DNA of 64,000 nt from Calditrichaceae bacterium (GTDB taxonomy: Bacteria > Calditrichota > Calditrichia > RBG-13-44-9 > J075). This document shows, piece after piece, positions 26,779 to 37,609 of the stretch. The position numbers were made by a program, and so were the translations under genes. The notes under the pieces were generated by a model that ran no database searches, was not told the origin of the DNA, and saw only the letters and a program-made list of their open reading frames with translations. The DNA lies in the NCBI GenBank assembly GCA_013360445.1, contig JABWBP010000003.1:22150-86149 (forward strand), given 5' to 3'. Within the stretch, counting starts at the first letter, position 1. Each line of letters opens with the position of its first letter.

Positions 26779-27909
26779 ATGAAATTGCAGCGATTGTCAC
26801 TGGTCAATTTTCGGAATTATAAAGAGGCTCACATCCAATTTTTTGAAGGCGTGCATGTAATTTACGGAGAGAACGGCTCCGGGAAAACCAGCATTTTGGA
26901 GGCGATTCACTACTTAGCATTGACCAAGAGCTTTCGCACCACCAACGATAAAAATTTGATTTTGAATACCGAAAAAATGTTTCGCATCCAGGGAGAATTC
27001 AGTTCCGGCCAGGGAACGGCCATTCAATCGGCGATCGGGTACTCCCCGGCAAATGGCAAATCCCTGACCGTTAACGGGCAGAAAGCGCAGAAATTTTCCG
27101 ACTACATCGGGGAAATCCCCCTGGTCTTGCTCCACCCGGCAGATCTGACCCTGTCCCAGGGCGGCCCGGCGCAGCGCCGGCGCTTCCTGGATATTTTATT
27201 GTCGCAATCCAGCGCCCTCTACCTCCACAGCCTGATCCAGTACAATCGCTCCCTGCGCCAGCGCAACCAACTTTTGAGCGAGGCCCGGGAGGGGAAATGC
27301 GATCCCCAGCTGCTGAAATCCTGGGAAGAGAACCTGATCGCCCACGGTACGGAATTGATCCGCAAACGCCAGGAAGCCACTGCCCGGCTCAGCGAGTCGG
27401 TAAAACAGCATTACCGGGGGTTGAGCAATAGCGAAGACAAGGTCAAAATCATTTACCGCTGCAATGTAGAAACACAAAGCAACCAATCCCTCGCCGAGGC
27501 GTATCATCGCCTGTTCGAGCAGAGCCGGGCGAAGGAGGTAGAATACGGCACGACCCTGCCCGGCCCTCACCGCGATGATCTGCTGTTTTTACTGAGCGGC
27601 AAACCGCTGAAAGATTACGCCAGCCAGGGAGAGCATAAAACCTTCATCATCGCCTTGAAGCTGGCGGAATTCCAGCACTTGCAGCAGCAGCGCCTGCAAG
27701 CGCCCATTTTGCTGTTCGACGACATTTTCGGGGAGTTGGACGCCAACCGCATTCAGCAGATGTTGCAGCAGCTTGGCCACATCGGGCAGGTGTTCATCAC
27801 CACCACCTCGAGGAATTTTTTCGACAAAATGGGCCCCGCGAGCATTTCTGACCTCCCGATCCATTATTACCGGGTGGAGGATGGCGGAGTCGCCGCGACG
27901 GAAGCGTGA
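26779..27909 (+). CDS. recF: DNA replication and repair protein RecF
   Basis: The protein has 376 residues. It is an SMC-like ATPase that helps load RecA at gaps. The Walker A loop is GENGSGKT (residues 30-37), the signature region is LSQGGPAQRRRFLDILLSQ, and the Walker B region is ILLFDDIFGELD. The N-terminus MKLQRLSLVNFRNY is conserved. It lies 66 bases after dnaN, in the classic dnaN-recF order, and is followed by a DciA-like gene and gyrB. Confidence 0.97.
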   Translation: MKLQRLSLVNFRNYKEAHIQFFEGVHVIYGENGSGKTSILEAIHYLALTKSFRTTNDKNLILNTEKMFRIQGEFSSGQGTAIQSAIGYSPANGKSLTVNGQKAQKFSDYIGEIPLVLLHPADLTLSQGGPAQRRRFLDILLSQSSALYLHSLIQYNRSLRQRNQLLSEAREGKCDPQLLKSWEENLIAHGTELIRKRQEATARLSESVKQHYRGLSNSEDKVKIIYRCNVETQSNQSLAEAYHRLFEQSRAKEVEYGTTLPGPHRDDLLFLLSGKPLKDYASQGEHKTFIIALKLAEFQHLQQQRLQAPILLFDDIFGELDANRIQQMLQQLGHIGQVFITTTSRNFFDKMGPASISDLPIHYYRVEDGGVAATEA

Positions 27910-27926
27910 AAGCGGCGTTCGGGAGT

Positions 27927-28010
27927 GCAAAGCTTCAGCTTTGCCTTAACTTCCCCCAATTGCTTTACACGAGTAACGCGTTGGGGCATTGGGGTAACGG
28001 ATTATTGGAT
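27927..28010. repeat. Small hairpin and word repeat after recF
   Basis: GCAAAGC (27927-27933) and GCTTTGC (27938-27944) flank a TTCA loop. The rest holds words such as GCGTTGGGG, CATTGGGGTAACGG and ATTATTGG. It belongs to the class of GC-loop-GC hairpins also seen at 49336-49426. Confidence 0.5.
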
Positions 28011-28064
28011 TAATGAAGATCGGAGTCGAACCATCCGATAATTGAACCGTCTGGGTGGAGATGT

Positions 28065-28355
28065 ATGGCGAAGGGAAGAGAAACCCACATCCGCGAGGCC
28101 ATCTTAGGCTTTTTCAAAGCCGCGGGGATGCGGGAACGCTTCGATGAGAACCTCGCCATCGCTTTCTGGGACGTGTGCGTGGGCAAGGAAATCGCCCGGC
28201 ATACCGATCCCCAAAAAGTAAAGGAGGGAATCATCTTCGTGAAGGTTGACAACGACGTCTGGCGAAACGAATTGCTGTTTTTCAAACACCAGATCATTCA
28301 AAAACTGAATGAAAAGATCGGGAAAAAGGTAATTCAGGAAATTAAATTTTACTAA
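28065..28355 (+). CDS. DUF721/DciA-like protein
   Basis: The protein has 96 residues. The DUF721 pattern is clear: an N-terminal helix (IREAILGFFKAAG), AIAFWDVCVGKEIARHT, then a hydrophobic strand (GIIFVKVDNDVWRNELLFFKHQIIQKLNE). Members called DciA help load the replicative helicase DnaB in bacteria lacking DnaC/DnaI-type loaders. ATG at 28065 has GGTGGAG upstream. Its place between recF and gyrB is the usual one for this family and supports a replication role. Confidence 0.85.
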   Translation: MAKGRETHIREAILGFFKAAGMRERFDENLAIAFWDVCVGKEIARHTDPQKVKEGIIFVKVDNDVWRNELLFFKHQIIQKLNEKIGKKVIQEIKFY

Positions 28356-28362
28356 GGAATGA

Positions 28363-30306
<1,944 letters not shown>

Positions 30307-30327
30307 AAAAATATGGAGATGATACCG

Positions 30328-30699
30328 ATGGCTGAAAAAAATAATTCTCAGCCCGTTGTTGTAAGAACCAGCCGGGGATTAACGATTGCCGGTACCAGAA
30401 TTACACTTTATGCCATTATGGATTACCTGAAGCTGGAATGGCCAGCAAAGCTGATCCGGGATCGGCTCAATCTTACCGACGAACAACTTAATGGCGCTTT
30501 GGATTATATTGAAGCCCATTTAGAAGAAGTCGAGGCCGAATATCAGCTTGTCCTGAAACAAGCAGAGGAAATCCGGCAATACTGGGAAGAGCGCAACAAA
30601 GAACGGTTTGCCGAAATTGCCGCGTTACCCCCCAGGCCCGGCCAGGAAAAAATCAAGGCAAAAATTCGCGCTCGTAAAAAAGAATTGAACCTGCCATGA
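30328..30699 (+). CDS. DUF433-domain protein, probable antitoxin
   Basis: The protein has 123 residues. The DUF433 helix-turn-helix unit is visible (VVRTSRGLTIAGTRITLYAIMDYLKLEWPAKLIRDRLNLTDEQLNGALDYIEAH). It is followed by a charged helix rich in E, K and R. DUF433 proteins often act as antitoxins to PIN-like partners. ATG at 30328 has GGAG upstream; an in-frame ATG at 30313 lacks a site. Its stop overlaps the start of the next gene (ATGA), so the two are coupled. The pair interrupts gyrB-gyrA. Confidence 0.75.
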   Translation: MAEKNNSQPVVVRTSRGLTIAGTRITLYAIMDYLKLEWPAKLIRDRLNLTDEQLNGALDYIEAHLEEVEAEYQLVLKQAEEIRQYWEERNKERFAEIAALPPRPGQEKIKAKIRARKKELNLP

Positions 30700-31043
30700 T
30701 CAAGTTCCTGGCGGATCATAATATCGAAGGGCAAGCAGAAATTCTTTGGGGTACGATGGCGGCGGAAGGATGGGTAGAGTTTTTCTCCCTCAAACTGTTA
30801 ACTTTCGCCGATACCGGCTTGTCTTATGAAAGTAATGATCGGGAAGTTTGGAGATTCGCTCAAGCAAATCAAATTATTCTCCTCACCGATAATCGCAACA
30901 TGGAAGGCGATGATTCCTTGGAGCAAACCATACGCGATGAGAGTGTGCCTTCATCCCTACCCGTTTTAACGATTGGGAATGTGGGAAGGATAGATGAAAA
31001 GATATATCGAATCAGATGTGCTACCCGGATAGAGAAATACTAA
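30696..31043 (+). CDS. PIN-like (DUF5615-type) protein, probable toxin
   Basis: The protein has 115 residues. MIKFLADHNIEGQAEILWGTM provides an N-terminal Asp, and REVWRFAQANQIILLTDNRNMEGDDSLEQTI provides a TDNRN acidic patch, both as expected of a small PIN-like nuclease. Relatives in public genomes are sometimes labelled ACP S-malonyltransferase, which I consider mistaken because it is far too short and lacks GHSLG. It overlaps the DUF433 gene by four bases. Toxicity is inferred from family and context. Confidence 0.65.
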   Translation: MIKFLADHNIEGQAEILWGTMAAEGWVEFFSLKLLTFADTGLSYESNDREVWRFAQANQIILLTDNRNMEGDDSLEQTIRDESVPSSLPVLTIGNVGRIDEKIYRIRCATRIEKY

Positions 31044-31147
31044 TCGACATCGAAAATTATTTAGGAACCGGTCGGATTTATGTGCCATAACATTTTTAAA
31101 AATCGACCCCCATTGGAAACAATAAAATAACCGAGGTATATTAAAGA

Positions 31148-33586
31148 ATGGAACTCCAACGCCAGCGCATTGTCCCCTTAGATATTCAGGAGGAGATGCG
31201 CAATTCCTACTTAGATTACTCCATGTCCGTCATCGTGGCGCGGGCGCTGCCGGACGTGCGCGACGGCCTGAAACCGGTGCACCGCCGGGTGCTCTACGGC
31301 ATGTCCGAGTTAGGCTTGCTGTTCAACCGCCCCTATAAAAAGAGCGCCCGGGTGGTCGGGGAAGTGCTCGGTAAATTCCATCCCCACGGCGACACCGCGG
31401 TGTACGATACCATGGTGCGGATGGTGCAGGATTTTTCGCTGCGTTACCCGCTCATCGACGGGCAGGGCAACTTCGGCTCGGTAGATGGCGACTCCCCCGC
31501 GGCCATGCGTTACACGGAAGTGCGCCTCTCCCGCATCGCCAATGAGGTGCTCCGCGACCTCGACAAGGATACCGTGGATTTCCGCCCCAATTTCGACGAC
31601 ACCCTCACCGAACCGGTCATCCTGCCCTCCCTGCTGCCCAATTTGCTCTGCAACGGCGCTTCCGGGATCGCGGTGGGCATGGCTACCAACATTCCGCCCC
31701 ACAACCTCCGGGAAGTGGTGGACGCCCTGGTCGCCCAGGTTGACGACCCCGAAATCCCCGTGGAAACCCTGATGAAGCACATCAAGGGGCCGGATTTTCC
31801 CACCGCCGGAATCATTTTCGGCAGCGAAGGAATCAGGGAAGCCTACAAAACCGGGCGGGGCAAGGTGATCGTACGGGCGCGCGCCAACATCGAGCATACC
31901 CGCGGCAGCCGCGACCGCATCATCGTTTCCGAGCTTCCCTACCAGGTCAATAAAGCCTCGTTGATCGAAAAGATCGCCGAGTTGGTGCGCGGCAAAACCA
32001 TCGAGGGGATCGCGGACATCAACGATGAATCCGACCGCGACGGGATGCGCGTCGTCATCGAGCTGAAGCGCGACGCCCAGCCGGAAGTGGTGCTCAACCA
32101 GCTTTTCAAGCACACCCAGATGCAGAATACCTTCGGGATTATCAACTTGGCGCTGGTGGACGGGCAGCCGAAGATTATGGATCTCAAGGAGATGTTGAAG
32201 CACTTCATCGACCACCGCCACGTGGTGGTGCTGCGCCGCACCCGCTTCGAGCTGGACAAGGCGGAAAGACGCGCCCACATCTTAGAAGGCTACAAAATCG
32301 CCCTGGACAACATCGATGAGATCGTGCAGATCATCAAAAAATCCCGCAGCCCGGAAACCGCGCAGGAAAACCTGATGAAGCGCTTCAAGCTCTCGGAAAT
32401 CCAGGCCAAGGCGATTTTGGACATGCGCCTGCAACGGCTTACCGGTCTGGAGCGCAAGAAAATCGAGGACGAATACCGGGAAGTCATCAAAACCATCGCC
32501 CGCTTGAAGGCGATTTTGGAGAGCCGGGCGCTGCAAATGCAGATCATCAAAGAAGAGCTGCTGCACCTGAAGGAAACCTACGGCGACGACCGCCGCACCG
32601 AAATCGTCCGCGATTACGAGGAGTTCTCCATCGAAGATATGATCGCGGAAGAGGATATGGTGATCACCATTACCCGCGACGGGTACATCAAGCGCTTCCC
32701 GGTGAGCGGGTACCGCCGCCAGAACCGCAATACCCGGGGCAGCACCGGCGCGGTGGCCAAGGGGGAGGATTTCGTGGAGCACCTGTTCATCGCCTCCACC
32801 CACAATTACATCCTTTTCTTCACTGACAAAGGGAAGTGCTACTGGCTGAAGGTGCATGAAATTCCCCAGGTAGGCAAGGCCGGCAAAGGCCGGGCCGTGG
32901 TGAATATGATCGAGTTGGAAAAAGACGAGCAAATTCGCGCGTTTATTAACGTGAAAGAGTTTTCCGACAAGGAGTACATTACCATGGCCACCCGCGAAGG
33001 GGTGATCAAGAAAACCAACTTAGCCGCCTTCGGCAATCCCCGCCGCGACGGGATCATCGCCATCAAGATCAATCCCGGCGATACCCTCATCGAAGCCAAA
33101 CTGACCGACGGCAGTAACGACATCGTGCTGGCCACCTCCGCGGGCATGGCGATCCGCTTCAGCGAAACCGAGGTGCGGGAAATGGGGCGGGCCGCGGCGG
33201 GCGTGCGGGGCATCTCCCTGGGCAAAAATGATGTGGTGGTCGGGATGGTGGTGGTCAAACGCGACGGAACCCTGCTGGCGGTTTCTGAGTTAGGCTTCGG
33301 GAAACGCACCGAAATCAAAGAATACCGCATCACCCACCGGGGCGGCAAGGGGATCAAAACCTTTAAGGCCAGCGACAAAACCGGGCGGCTGATTTCCCTC
33401 ATGGAAGTGGTTGACGACGACGATTTGATGCTGATTACCAACAGCGCCATCATTCTGCGCATCCACGTGGGCAACATCAAATCCACCGGGCGGGACACCA
33501 TGGGCGTGCGGTTGATCAAATTGGACAGCGGCGCCCGCGTCAGCGACGTGGCCCGGGTGGCTTTTACCGATGAAGAGGAAGAGTAA
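31148..33586 (+). CDS. gyrA: DNA gyrase subunit A
   Basis: The protein has 812 residues. The breakage-reunion domain holds the active-site Tyr122 in MRYTEVRLS and the quinolone region [10 protein letters not shown], numbered as in E. coli. It has Thr at position 83, where E. coli has Ser, and Asp87. The C-terminal beta-pinwheel contains the GyrA box [10 protein letters not shown]. With GyrB it forms the A2B2 enzyme. It follows the inserted DUF433/PIN-like pair by about 100 bases. Confidence 0.98.
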   Translation: MELQRQRIVPLDIQEEMRNSYLDYSMSVIVARALPDVRDGLKPVHRRVLYGMSELGLLFNRPYKKSARVVGEVLGKFHPHGDTAVYDTMVRMVQDFSLRYPLIDGQGNFGSVDGDSPAAMRYTEVRLSRIANEVLRDLDKDTVDFRPNFDDTLTEPVILPSLLPNLLCNGASGIAVGMATNIPPHNLREVVDALVAQVDDPEIPVETLMKHIKGPDFPTAGIIFGSEGIREAYKTGRGKVIVRARANIEHTRGSRDRIIVSELPYQVNKASLIEKIAELVRGKTIEGIADINDESDRDGMRVVIELKRDAQPEVVLNQLFKHTQMQNTFGIINLALVDGQPKIMDLKEMLKHFIDHRHVVVLRRTRFELDKAERRAHILEGYKIALDNIDEIVQIIKKSRSPETAQENLMKRFKLSEIQAKAILDMRLQRLTGLERKKIEDEYREVIKTIARLKAILESRALQMQIIKEELLHLKETYGDDRRTEIVRDYEEFSIEDMIAEEDMVITITRDGYIKRFPVSGYRRQNRNTRGSTGAVAKGEDFVEHLFIASTHNYILFFTDKGKCYWLKVHEIPQVGKAGKGRAVVNMIELEKDEQIRAFINVKEFSDKEYITMATREGVIKKTNLAAFGNPRRDGIIAIKINPGDTLIEAKLTDGSNDIVLATSAGMAIRFSETEVREMGRAAAGVRGISLGKNDVVVGMVVVKRDGTLLAVSELGFGKRTEIKEYRITHRGGKGIKTFKASDKTGRLISLMEVVDDDDLMLITNSAIILRIHVGNIKSTGRDTMGVRLIKLDSGARVSDVARVAFTDEEEE

Positions 33587-33603
33587 TTGGGTAAAGGTGA
33601 AGT

Positions 33604-33660
33604 TTTACGGAATACGCAATACGGAATAGGGAATGCGTAAAGCGTATTCCGTATTGCGTA
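33604..33660. repeat. TACGCAATACGGAAT-type inverted word repeat
   Basis: GGAATACGCAATACGGAAT on the left is matched by GCGTATTCCGTATTGCGTA on the right. It lies between gyrA and rex and may act as a terminator-like hairpin. The same words occur at 35915-35950, 39335-39470 and 47970-48085. Confidence 0.6.
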
Positions 33661-33687
33661 GTGAACGATCAAAATCGAGAAAAAACC

Positions 33688-34308
33688 ATGAAAAAGATTT
33701 CCGAATCCACCATTCGAAGGTTGTCGAAGTATTACCGTTCCCTGGAGCAATTGGTCGAAAAGAGAACCGACACCGTTTCCTCCGACCAGTTAGCGGAGAT
33801 GGATGGAATTACCTCCGCCCAGGTGCGGAAAGACCTTTCCTTTTTTGGAACTTTCGGAAAAAGAGGACTGGGGTATAACACCAAAGCTCTCAAAAAGCAA
33901 ATCGGGGAAATTCTGGGTCTGGTCAAAGAATGGCGCGTGGGAATCATCGGGGCCGGGAATATCGGCCGGGCCCTGGTAAATTTCGGAGAGTTCAAAAAGC
34001 AGGGATTCAAGGTTACCCTGATCATGGATTCCGACCCGGCGAAGGTAGGAGAGCGCATTCAAGACCTGACCGTGGAGAGCACCGACCGCCTGACAACGCT
34101 GGTAAAATCCCACAAAATCGAGATCGCCATTGTCGCCGTGCCCACCCATGCCGCCCAGCGGGTGGCGGACGATCTGGTGAAGGCGGGTGTGCGGGCGATC
34201 TTGAATTTCGCTCCCATCAGCCTGAAAGTGCCTCCCAACGTGCAGGTCAAGTACGAAAACCCCGCCATCGAGATCGAATCGCTTTCATATTTTTTGAAAA
34301 ATTCATGA
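33688..34308 (+). CDS. rex: Redox-sensing transcriptional repressor Rex
   Basis: The protein has 206 residues. An N-terminal winged helix (ISESTIRRLSKYYRSLEQL, SSDQLAEMDGITSAQVRKDLSFFGTFGKRGLGY) is followed by an NAD(H)-binding Rossmann domain with GIIGAGNIGRAL. The C-terminal NFAPISLKVPPNVQV is also typical. Rex represses fermentation and respiration genes when NAD+/NADH is high and releases DNA on binding NADH. ATG at 33688 gives the standard start. No adjacent metabolic operon is visible, so its targets lie elsewhere. Confidence 0.95.
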   Translation: MKKISESTIRRLSKYYRSLEQLVEKRTDTVSSDQLAEMDGITSAQVRKDLSFFGTFGKRGLGYNTKALKKQIGEILGLVKEWRVGIIGAGNIGRALVNFGEFKKQGFKVTLIMDSDPAKVGERIQDLTVESTDRLTTLVKSHKIEIAIVAVPTHAAQRVADDLVKAGVRAILNFAPISLKVPPNVQVKYENPAIEIESLSYFLKNS

Positions 34309-34309
34309 T

Positions 34310-34400
34310 CAGATGGTTGCATGGCTGAATGGTTAAATGGTTTAATAGTTGGTTATTGATATTTCAACAATTTAGCCATTCAGCCATCTAACCATTCAAC
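34310..34400. repeat. GCATGGCTGAATGG-type word palindrome
   Basis: Words ATGGTTGCATGGCTGAATGG and TTAAATGG on the left are matched by AGCCATTCAGCCAT and CTAACCATT on the right. The right arm runs into the coding end of the convergent radical SAM gene, whose stop lies at 34380. Confidence 0.6.
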
Positions 34401-35684
34401 TATTTCCCGCCCGGGCAAAATTTTCACCATAGTCTTCCGCCCGAAATCCCGCTCGAATTCTTCGTTGCTGCCGTACACGTACCCGAAAGCGCTCCCCCAA
34501 ATCGTCGCTTTTTCCATGCACAGGTACATAAACACCTCATCCCGCCAGGGTTTGAGGGCATCGTACATGGTTCGGAACATCCGGATTTTGACCGCATCGG
34601 GATAGGTGAGCTTGCCGTGCGGATCCGCAACCATTTCCATCTGCAAGATTTTAGTCTGGTGACCCAACTGGCGAATCTTCTGGATTGCCGGTTTGATCAT
34701 AGTAATGGAGCCGAAGGAGATGAACGACACCTCTGCCGGGCTGAACCGCCGGAGCAGTTCGCCGGCGATGGCCGGGTACTCCTCCTCCCAGCCGGCGTAA
34801 TACACCATGGGGTGAAAATGAAACGCAACCTTAACGCCCCGTTCCGCCACGGCGCGGGCGGCTGCGAGCCGCCGGGAAAGGCTGGCTGTAAAATGTTCCT
34901 CGTTTGCGATGATGGTGGGGGTGTTCAGCGACCAACTGCACACAATGTTGGAGGGTGTTTCGTTTTCCAGAAAATAAGCGACGTTGTCGGACTTGGTCTT
35001 GAATTCTAACAAAATATTGGGATGCTCCGCGGCAAAGCGGCACAAAGCATCCAAGTTGCCGTTGCGGTTGCCCCAGGCTAAAGAGTCCGAAGACTGCCCG
35101 GTGCCGAAATGGTAGAAGCGCCCCGGTTCGATGGGGATGGCCTTCAACTTTTCGGCGAAATCTTCATCGAATACGATCCGCTCGCTGTAGAAAGTTTGAA
35201 TGGTGCAATAACTGCACCCGAAGATGCAATTTTCCACCGCGTCGATGGTGCGGAGGTTGCAGCAGACCGTTTTAGGAGAGGCCACCGGGCAGGAACCCCA
35301 GATCTTTTTCTCAGATTTTTCCGTGACGATCTTGCTCTTTTCCCGTTTCTTCGGGCGGACCAATCCCTGTTCCGGGTAGCGCTTCGGGGAGCGCCGCAGC
35401 TCGGTTAAATGAATTTGCAGGCGCCGGAAAAGCTGTTTCTTCAGCGCCGCTCCCCGGGAACCGTTTCGAGCGGACTCCGCCTCCCACCAGCTTTGCAAAT
35501 CCGCTTCTCCCCAGCTTGCCAGGTCGCGGCAGGCCTCCACCGCCTGGCGGAATTCCTGGAAGCTGAAGCGATGGGCAAAAGCAATCTCCCGGATAAAACG
35601 CTGCTGTTCCGGGTCCAAAGCCTCGTAGAGCGTTTTATGCTGGAATGAAGCAAATTTTTCGGAGTAGTTGAGTTTGTGGTTCAT
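34380..35684 (-). CDS. Spore-photoproduct-lyase-like radical SAM protein
   Basis: The protein has 434 residues. The radical SAM cluster is CIFGCSYC (Cys153, 157 and 160), preceded by CPVASPKTVCCNLRTIDAVENC. The C-terminal half has the TIM-barrel strands of the SplB-like family (FGTGQSSDSLAW, LLEFKTKSDNV, SWSLNTPTI, HFHPMVYY). SplB reverses thymine dimers of spores. This organism shows no sign of sporulation, so the substrate may differ; a DNA-repair role is possible. The start at 35684 is preferred because the frame upstream runs into the left end of a MITE-like element. Confidence 0.8.
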   Translation of the reverse strand: MNHKLNYSEKFASFQHKTLYEALDPEQQRFIREIAFAHRFSFQEFRQAVEACRDLASWGEADLQSWWEAESARNGSRGAALKKQLFRRLQIHLTELRRSPKRYPEQGLVRPKKREKSKIVTEKSEKKIWGSCPVASPKTVCCNLRTIDAVENCIFGCSYCTIQTFYSERIVFDEDFAEKLKAIPIEPGRFYHFGTGQSSDSLAWGNRNGNLDALCRFAAEHPNILLEFKTKSDNVAYFLENETPSNIVCSWSLNTPTIIANEEHFTASLSRRLAAARAVAERGVKVAFHFHPMVYYAGWEEEYPAIAGELLRRFSPAEVSFISFGSITMIKPAIQKIRQLGHQTKILQMEMVADPHGKLTYPDAVKIRMFRTMYDALKPWRDEVFMYLCMEKATIWGSAFGYVYGSNEEFERDFGRKTMVKILPGREIVEWLDG

Positions 35685-35701
35685 GGTTTTAAAAGGTAAA
35701 T

Positions 35702-35908
35702 CTTGTACTATCACCTGATCTTTGAGAATTTTCGGGGAATACGCGGTTTCAACACCCCTTTGACCTCACCTAACCCCTCCCGGCGCTTCGCGCCACCCTC
35801 CCCTTCCCTCTCCTGCCAGGAGAGGGAAGGGGAGGGTTGGGGTGGGGATGGGTGAGGTTAGGCGACAGAACGACATGGAAATTCTCAAATATCAGGTGAT
35901 AGTACAAG
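35702..35908. mobile_element. MITE-like palindromic element with target duplication
   Basis: Terminal inverted repeats of about 31 bases lie at 35702-35732 and 35878-35908 and match at 29 positions (both begin CTTGTACTATCACCTGAT when read inward). The six-base GTAAAT occurs immediately outside both ends (35696-35701 and 35909-35914), or 12 bases if AAGGTAAATCTT is counted. The interior holds a perfect 20-base hairpin arm at 35795-35814 against 35818-35837 with loop GCC, plus GGCGC/GCGCC. No transposase is encoded. It lies upstream of the radical SAM gene and may carry its promoter region. Confidence 0.8.
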
Positions 35909-35948
35909 GTAAATCTTAATACGTAAAAAACGGAACACGTATTACGTT

Positions 35949-37580
35949 TCACGGATTCATCCGCAAGAAATCCAGCGCCACGTCGGCGCGCACCCCGATA
36001 TTGATCCCCACCGCCTCCTTGATCCGTTTGGTCACCATGGTTACTTTGTCGCTGCCGTCGGGATTTTTGAGCACGTTGCCCTGGGGATCGAGGGCCGGGG
36101 CCGGCACCACCACGGTTACGTTGCCCAGCCCGCTGTAGTGAACCCCCACCACCTCGCCGTTCTTGTTGAAAATGGGGCTGCCGCTGTTTCCCCCGGAGGT
36201 CTCGCAATTGTGCTGAATGTAGTTGCTCTCGATCATCCGCCCCACCGCGCCGGTGGAGAGGGTGGCGATGGGATTGTTGACATCCATGGTAATTCCCGGA
36301 AATCCCAACACTGCCAGGTCATAACCGCTTTCGAGCCTGGTAAGGTCGCCGGCGGGGGGAAATTTGACCGGCTTCAGGGAGCCGCCGCCGGTATTCACTT
36401 GCAGATAGGCCAGGTCCGGGCGGTAACTTTTGGACTCATTGTACTGGGGGTGAATTTGAATGTTAGAGATCTCGTAGATTACCTCCGGGCGCTTGTTCAT
36501 AATTGCCACCCCGACGACGGAGGGGTTCATCTGCGTCGCCTGTAAAATCGGGACGGCCACGTGGGCGTTGGTCAGCAGCCCGTCTCCGCTCACGGCAAAG
36601 CCGGTGCCGATTGGCTCGGCGCTGAAATCCTGCTTGTTCATAATCGCGATCATAAAAATCGACTCGCGGTTCTCCGCCGCCACTTCCTGGAAGCTTTTCA
36701 GGGATTTCAGGAGGTCGTTGGAAAGATTGTCCAGGTTGGTGAGCTGGCTGCGGGTTCTTTGCAGGTCGTCCATGATCGCGGCGGTGCGATCCTGTTCCTG
36801 GTTGAGCATGTCCTGCATGGCCTGCATCTGCGCCCGGCTGACCGTGGCGTCGCGCTGTGCCTGGTCGAGCTGTTCCTGGATCGCCTGGGTGCGCTGCTGC
36901 GATTCGGAGAGCTGCTTTTTGAAATTATTTTCCACCGCGGTCAGCTCCTGGCGGTGCTGATTGGCGGCGACCCGGAGATCTTTTTTGAGCTGCGCGTTCA
37001 TATAAATCAACCCGCCCACGCTGCCCAACAACAACACCACAATCACCGCGGAAACGATGCGCAGTTTTTGGGAGGATTTGGTGACCGCCTGGCTCACCAT
37101 TTCGCGCATGAACACCGTGGTGCTGCCGAAACGCCCCCCGCGGCTCTGCTTCGCCTGCGCCAGGGCGTCCTGGATCATCATCTGCACGGTTTTTACCCCC
37201 GGCCCGCCGCTTTTTTGCGCTCCTTCCCCGGCGCTCACCGAGGTCGCCCGGAGCGTCGCCGGCGCGGCCGCGGGTATCTCGCAGCGCACCTGCGGGCCGC
37301 CCTTGCCGAATTCGATCACGTCGCCGTCTTTCAAAACCTGGCGCTCGCTAACCCGGTTTCCGTTCACAAAGGTTCCGTTGGTGCTGTTGAGATCGTAGAG
37401 CAGGAAGCGGCCCTCTTCTAAGCGGATTTCCGCGTGATTTCCGGAAGCGCGAATGTCTTCTTTCGCGTCGAAAGCCACGTCGTTGCCGGGCTGCCGCCCG
37501 AATTTGATCGACTTAGGGTCGTGAAACGCCTGGGTTTGTCCCTTCCGCGCTCCAAAAATGTGAATGAGCCTGATTTCCAT
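35949..37580 (-). CDS. FHA-domain membrane protein with trypsin-like protease domain
   Basis: The protein has 543 residues. Residues about 1-100 form a cytoplasmic FHA domain that binds phosphothreonine (IKFGRQPGND, SGNHAEI, DLNSTNGTFVNG). A transmembrane helix follows at about 174-194. An extracytoplasmic coiled coil (200-290) leads to a trypsin-like S1C protease at 305-543 with His340 (TNAHV), Asp389 (YRPDLAYL) and Ser466 (SGGNSGSP). No PDZ domain is present. It is the last of three genes with PP2C and Ser/Thr kinase upstream, so the FHA domain probably reads the kinase's marks and links them to proteolysis outside the membrane (inference). Confidence 0.85.
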   Translation of the reverse strand: MEIRLIHIFGARKGQTQAFHDPKSIKFGRQPGNDVAFDAKEDIRASGNHAEIRLEEGRFLLYDLNSTNGTFVNGNRVSERQVLKDGDVIEFGKGGPQVRCEIPAAAPATLRATSVSAGEGAQKSGGPGVKTVQMMIQDALAQAKQSRGGRFGSTTVFMREMVSQAVTKSSQKLRIVSAVIVVLLLGSVGGLIYMNAQLKKDLRVAANQHRQELTAVENNFKKQLSESQQRTQAIQEQLDQAQRDATVSRAQMQAMQDMLNQEQDRTAAIMDDLQRTRSQLTNLDNLSNDLLKSLKSFQEVAAENRESIFMIAIMNKQDFSAEPIGTGFAVSGDGLLTNAHVAVPILQATQMNPSVVGVAIMNKRPEVIYEISNIQIHPQYNESKSYRPDLAYLQVNTGGGSLKPVKFPPAGDLTRLESGYDLAVLGFPGITMDVNNPIATLSTGAVGRMIESNYIQHNCETSGGNSGSPIFNKNGEVVGVHYSGLGNVTVVVPAPALDPQGNVLKNPDGSDKVTMVTKRIKEAVGINIGVRADVALDFLRMNP

Positions 37581-37609
37581 GGATGGTTCCTGTTATGTGG
37601 TGGAGAACT

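Noticed and set aside
30696..31043. ACP S-malonyltransferase label for the PIN-like protein
   Set aside because: The protein is about 115 residues and lacks the GHSLG active-site motif of that enzyme.
35685..35714. Ten-codon upstream extension of the SplB-like protein
   Set aside because: Those codons lie in the terminal repeat of the MITE-like element and lack a ribosome site.
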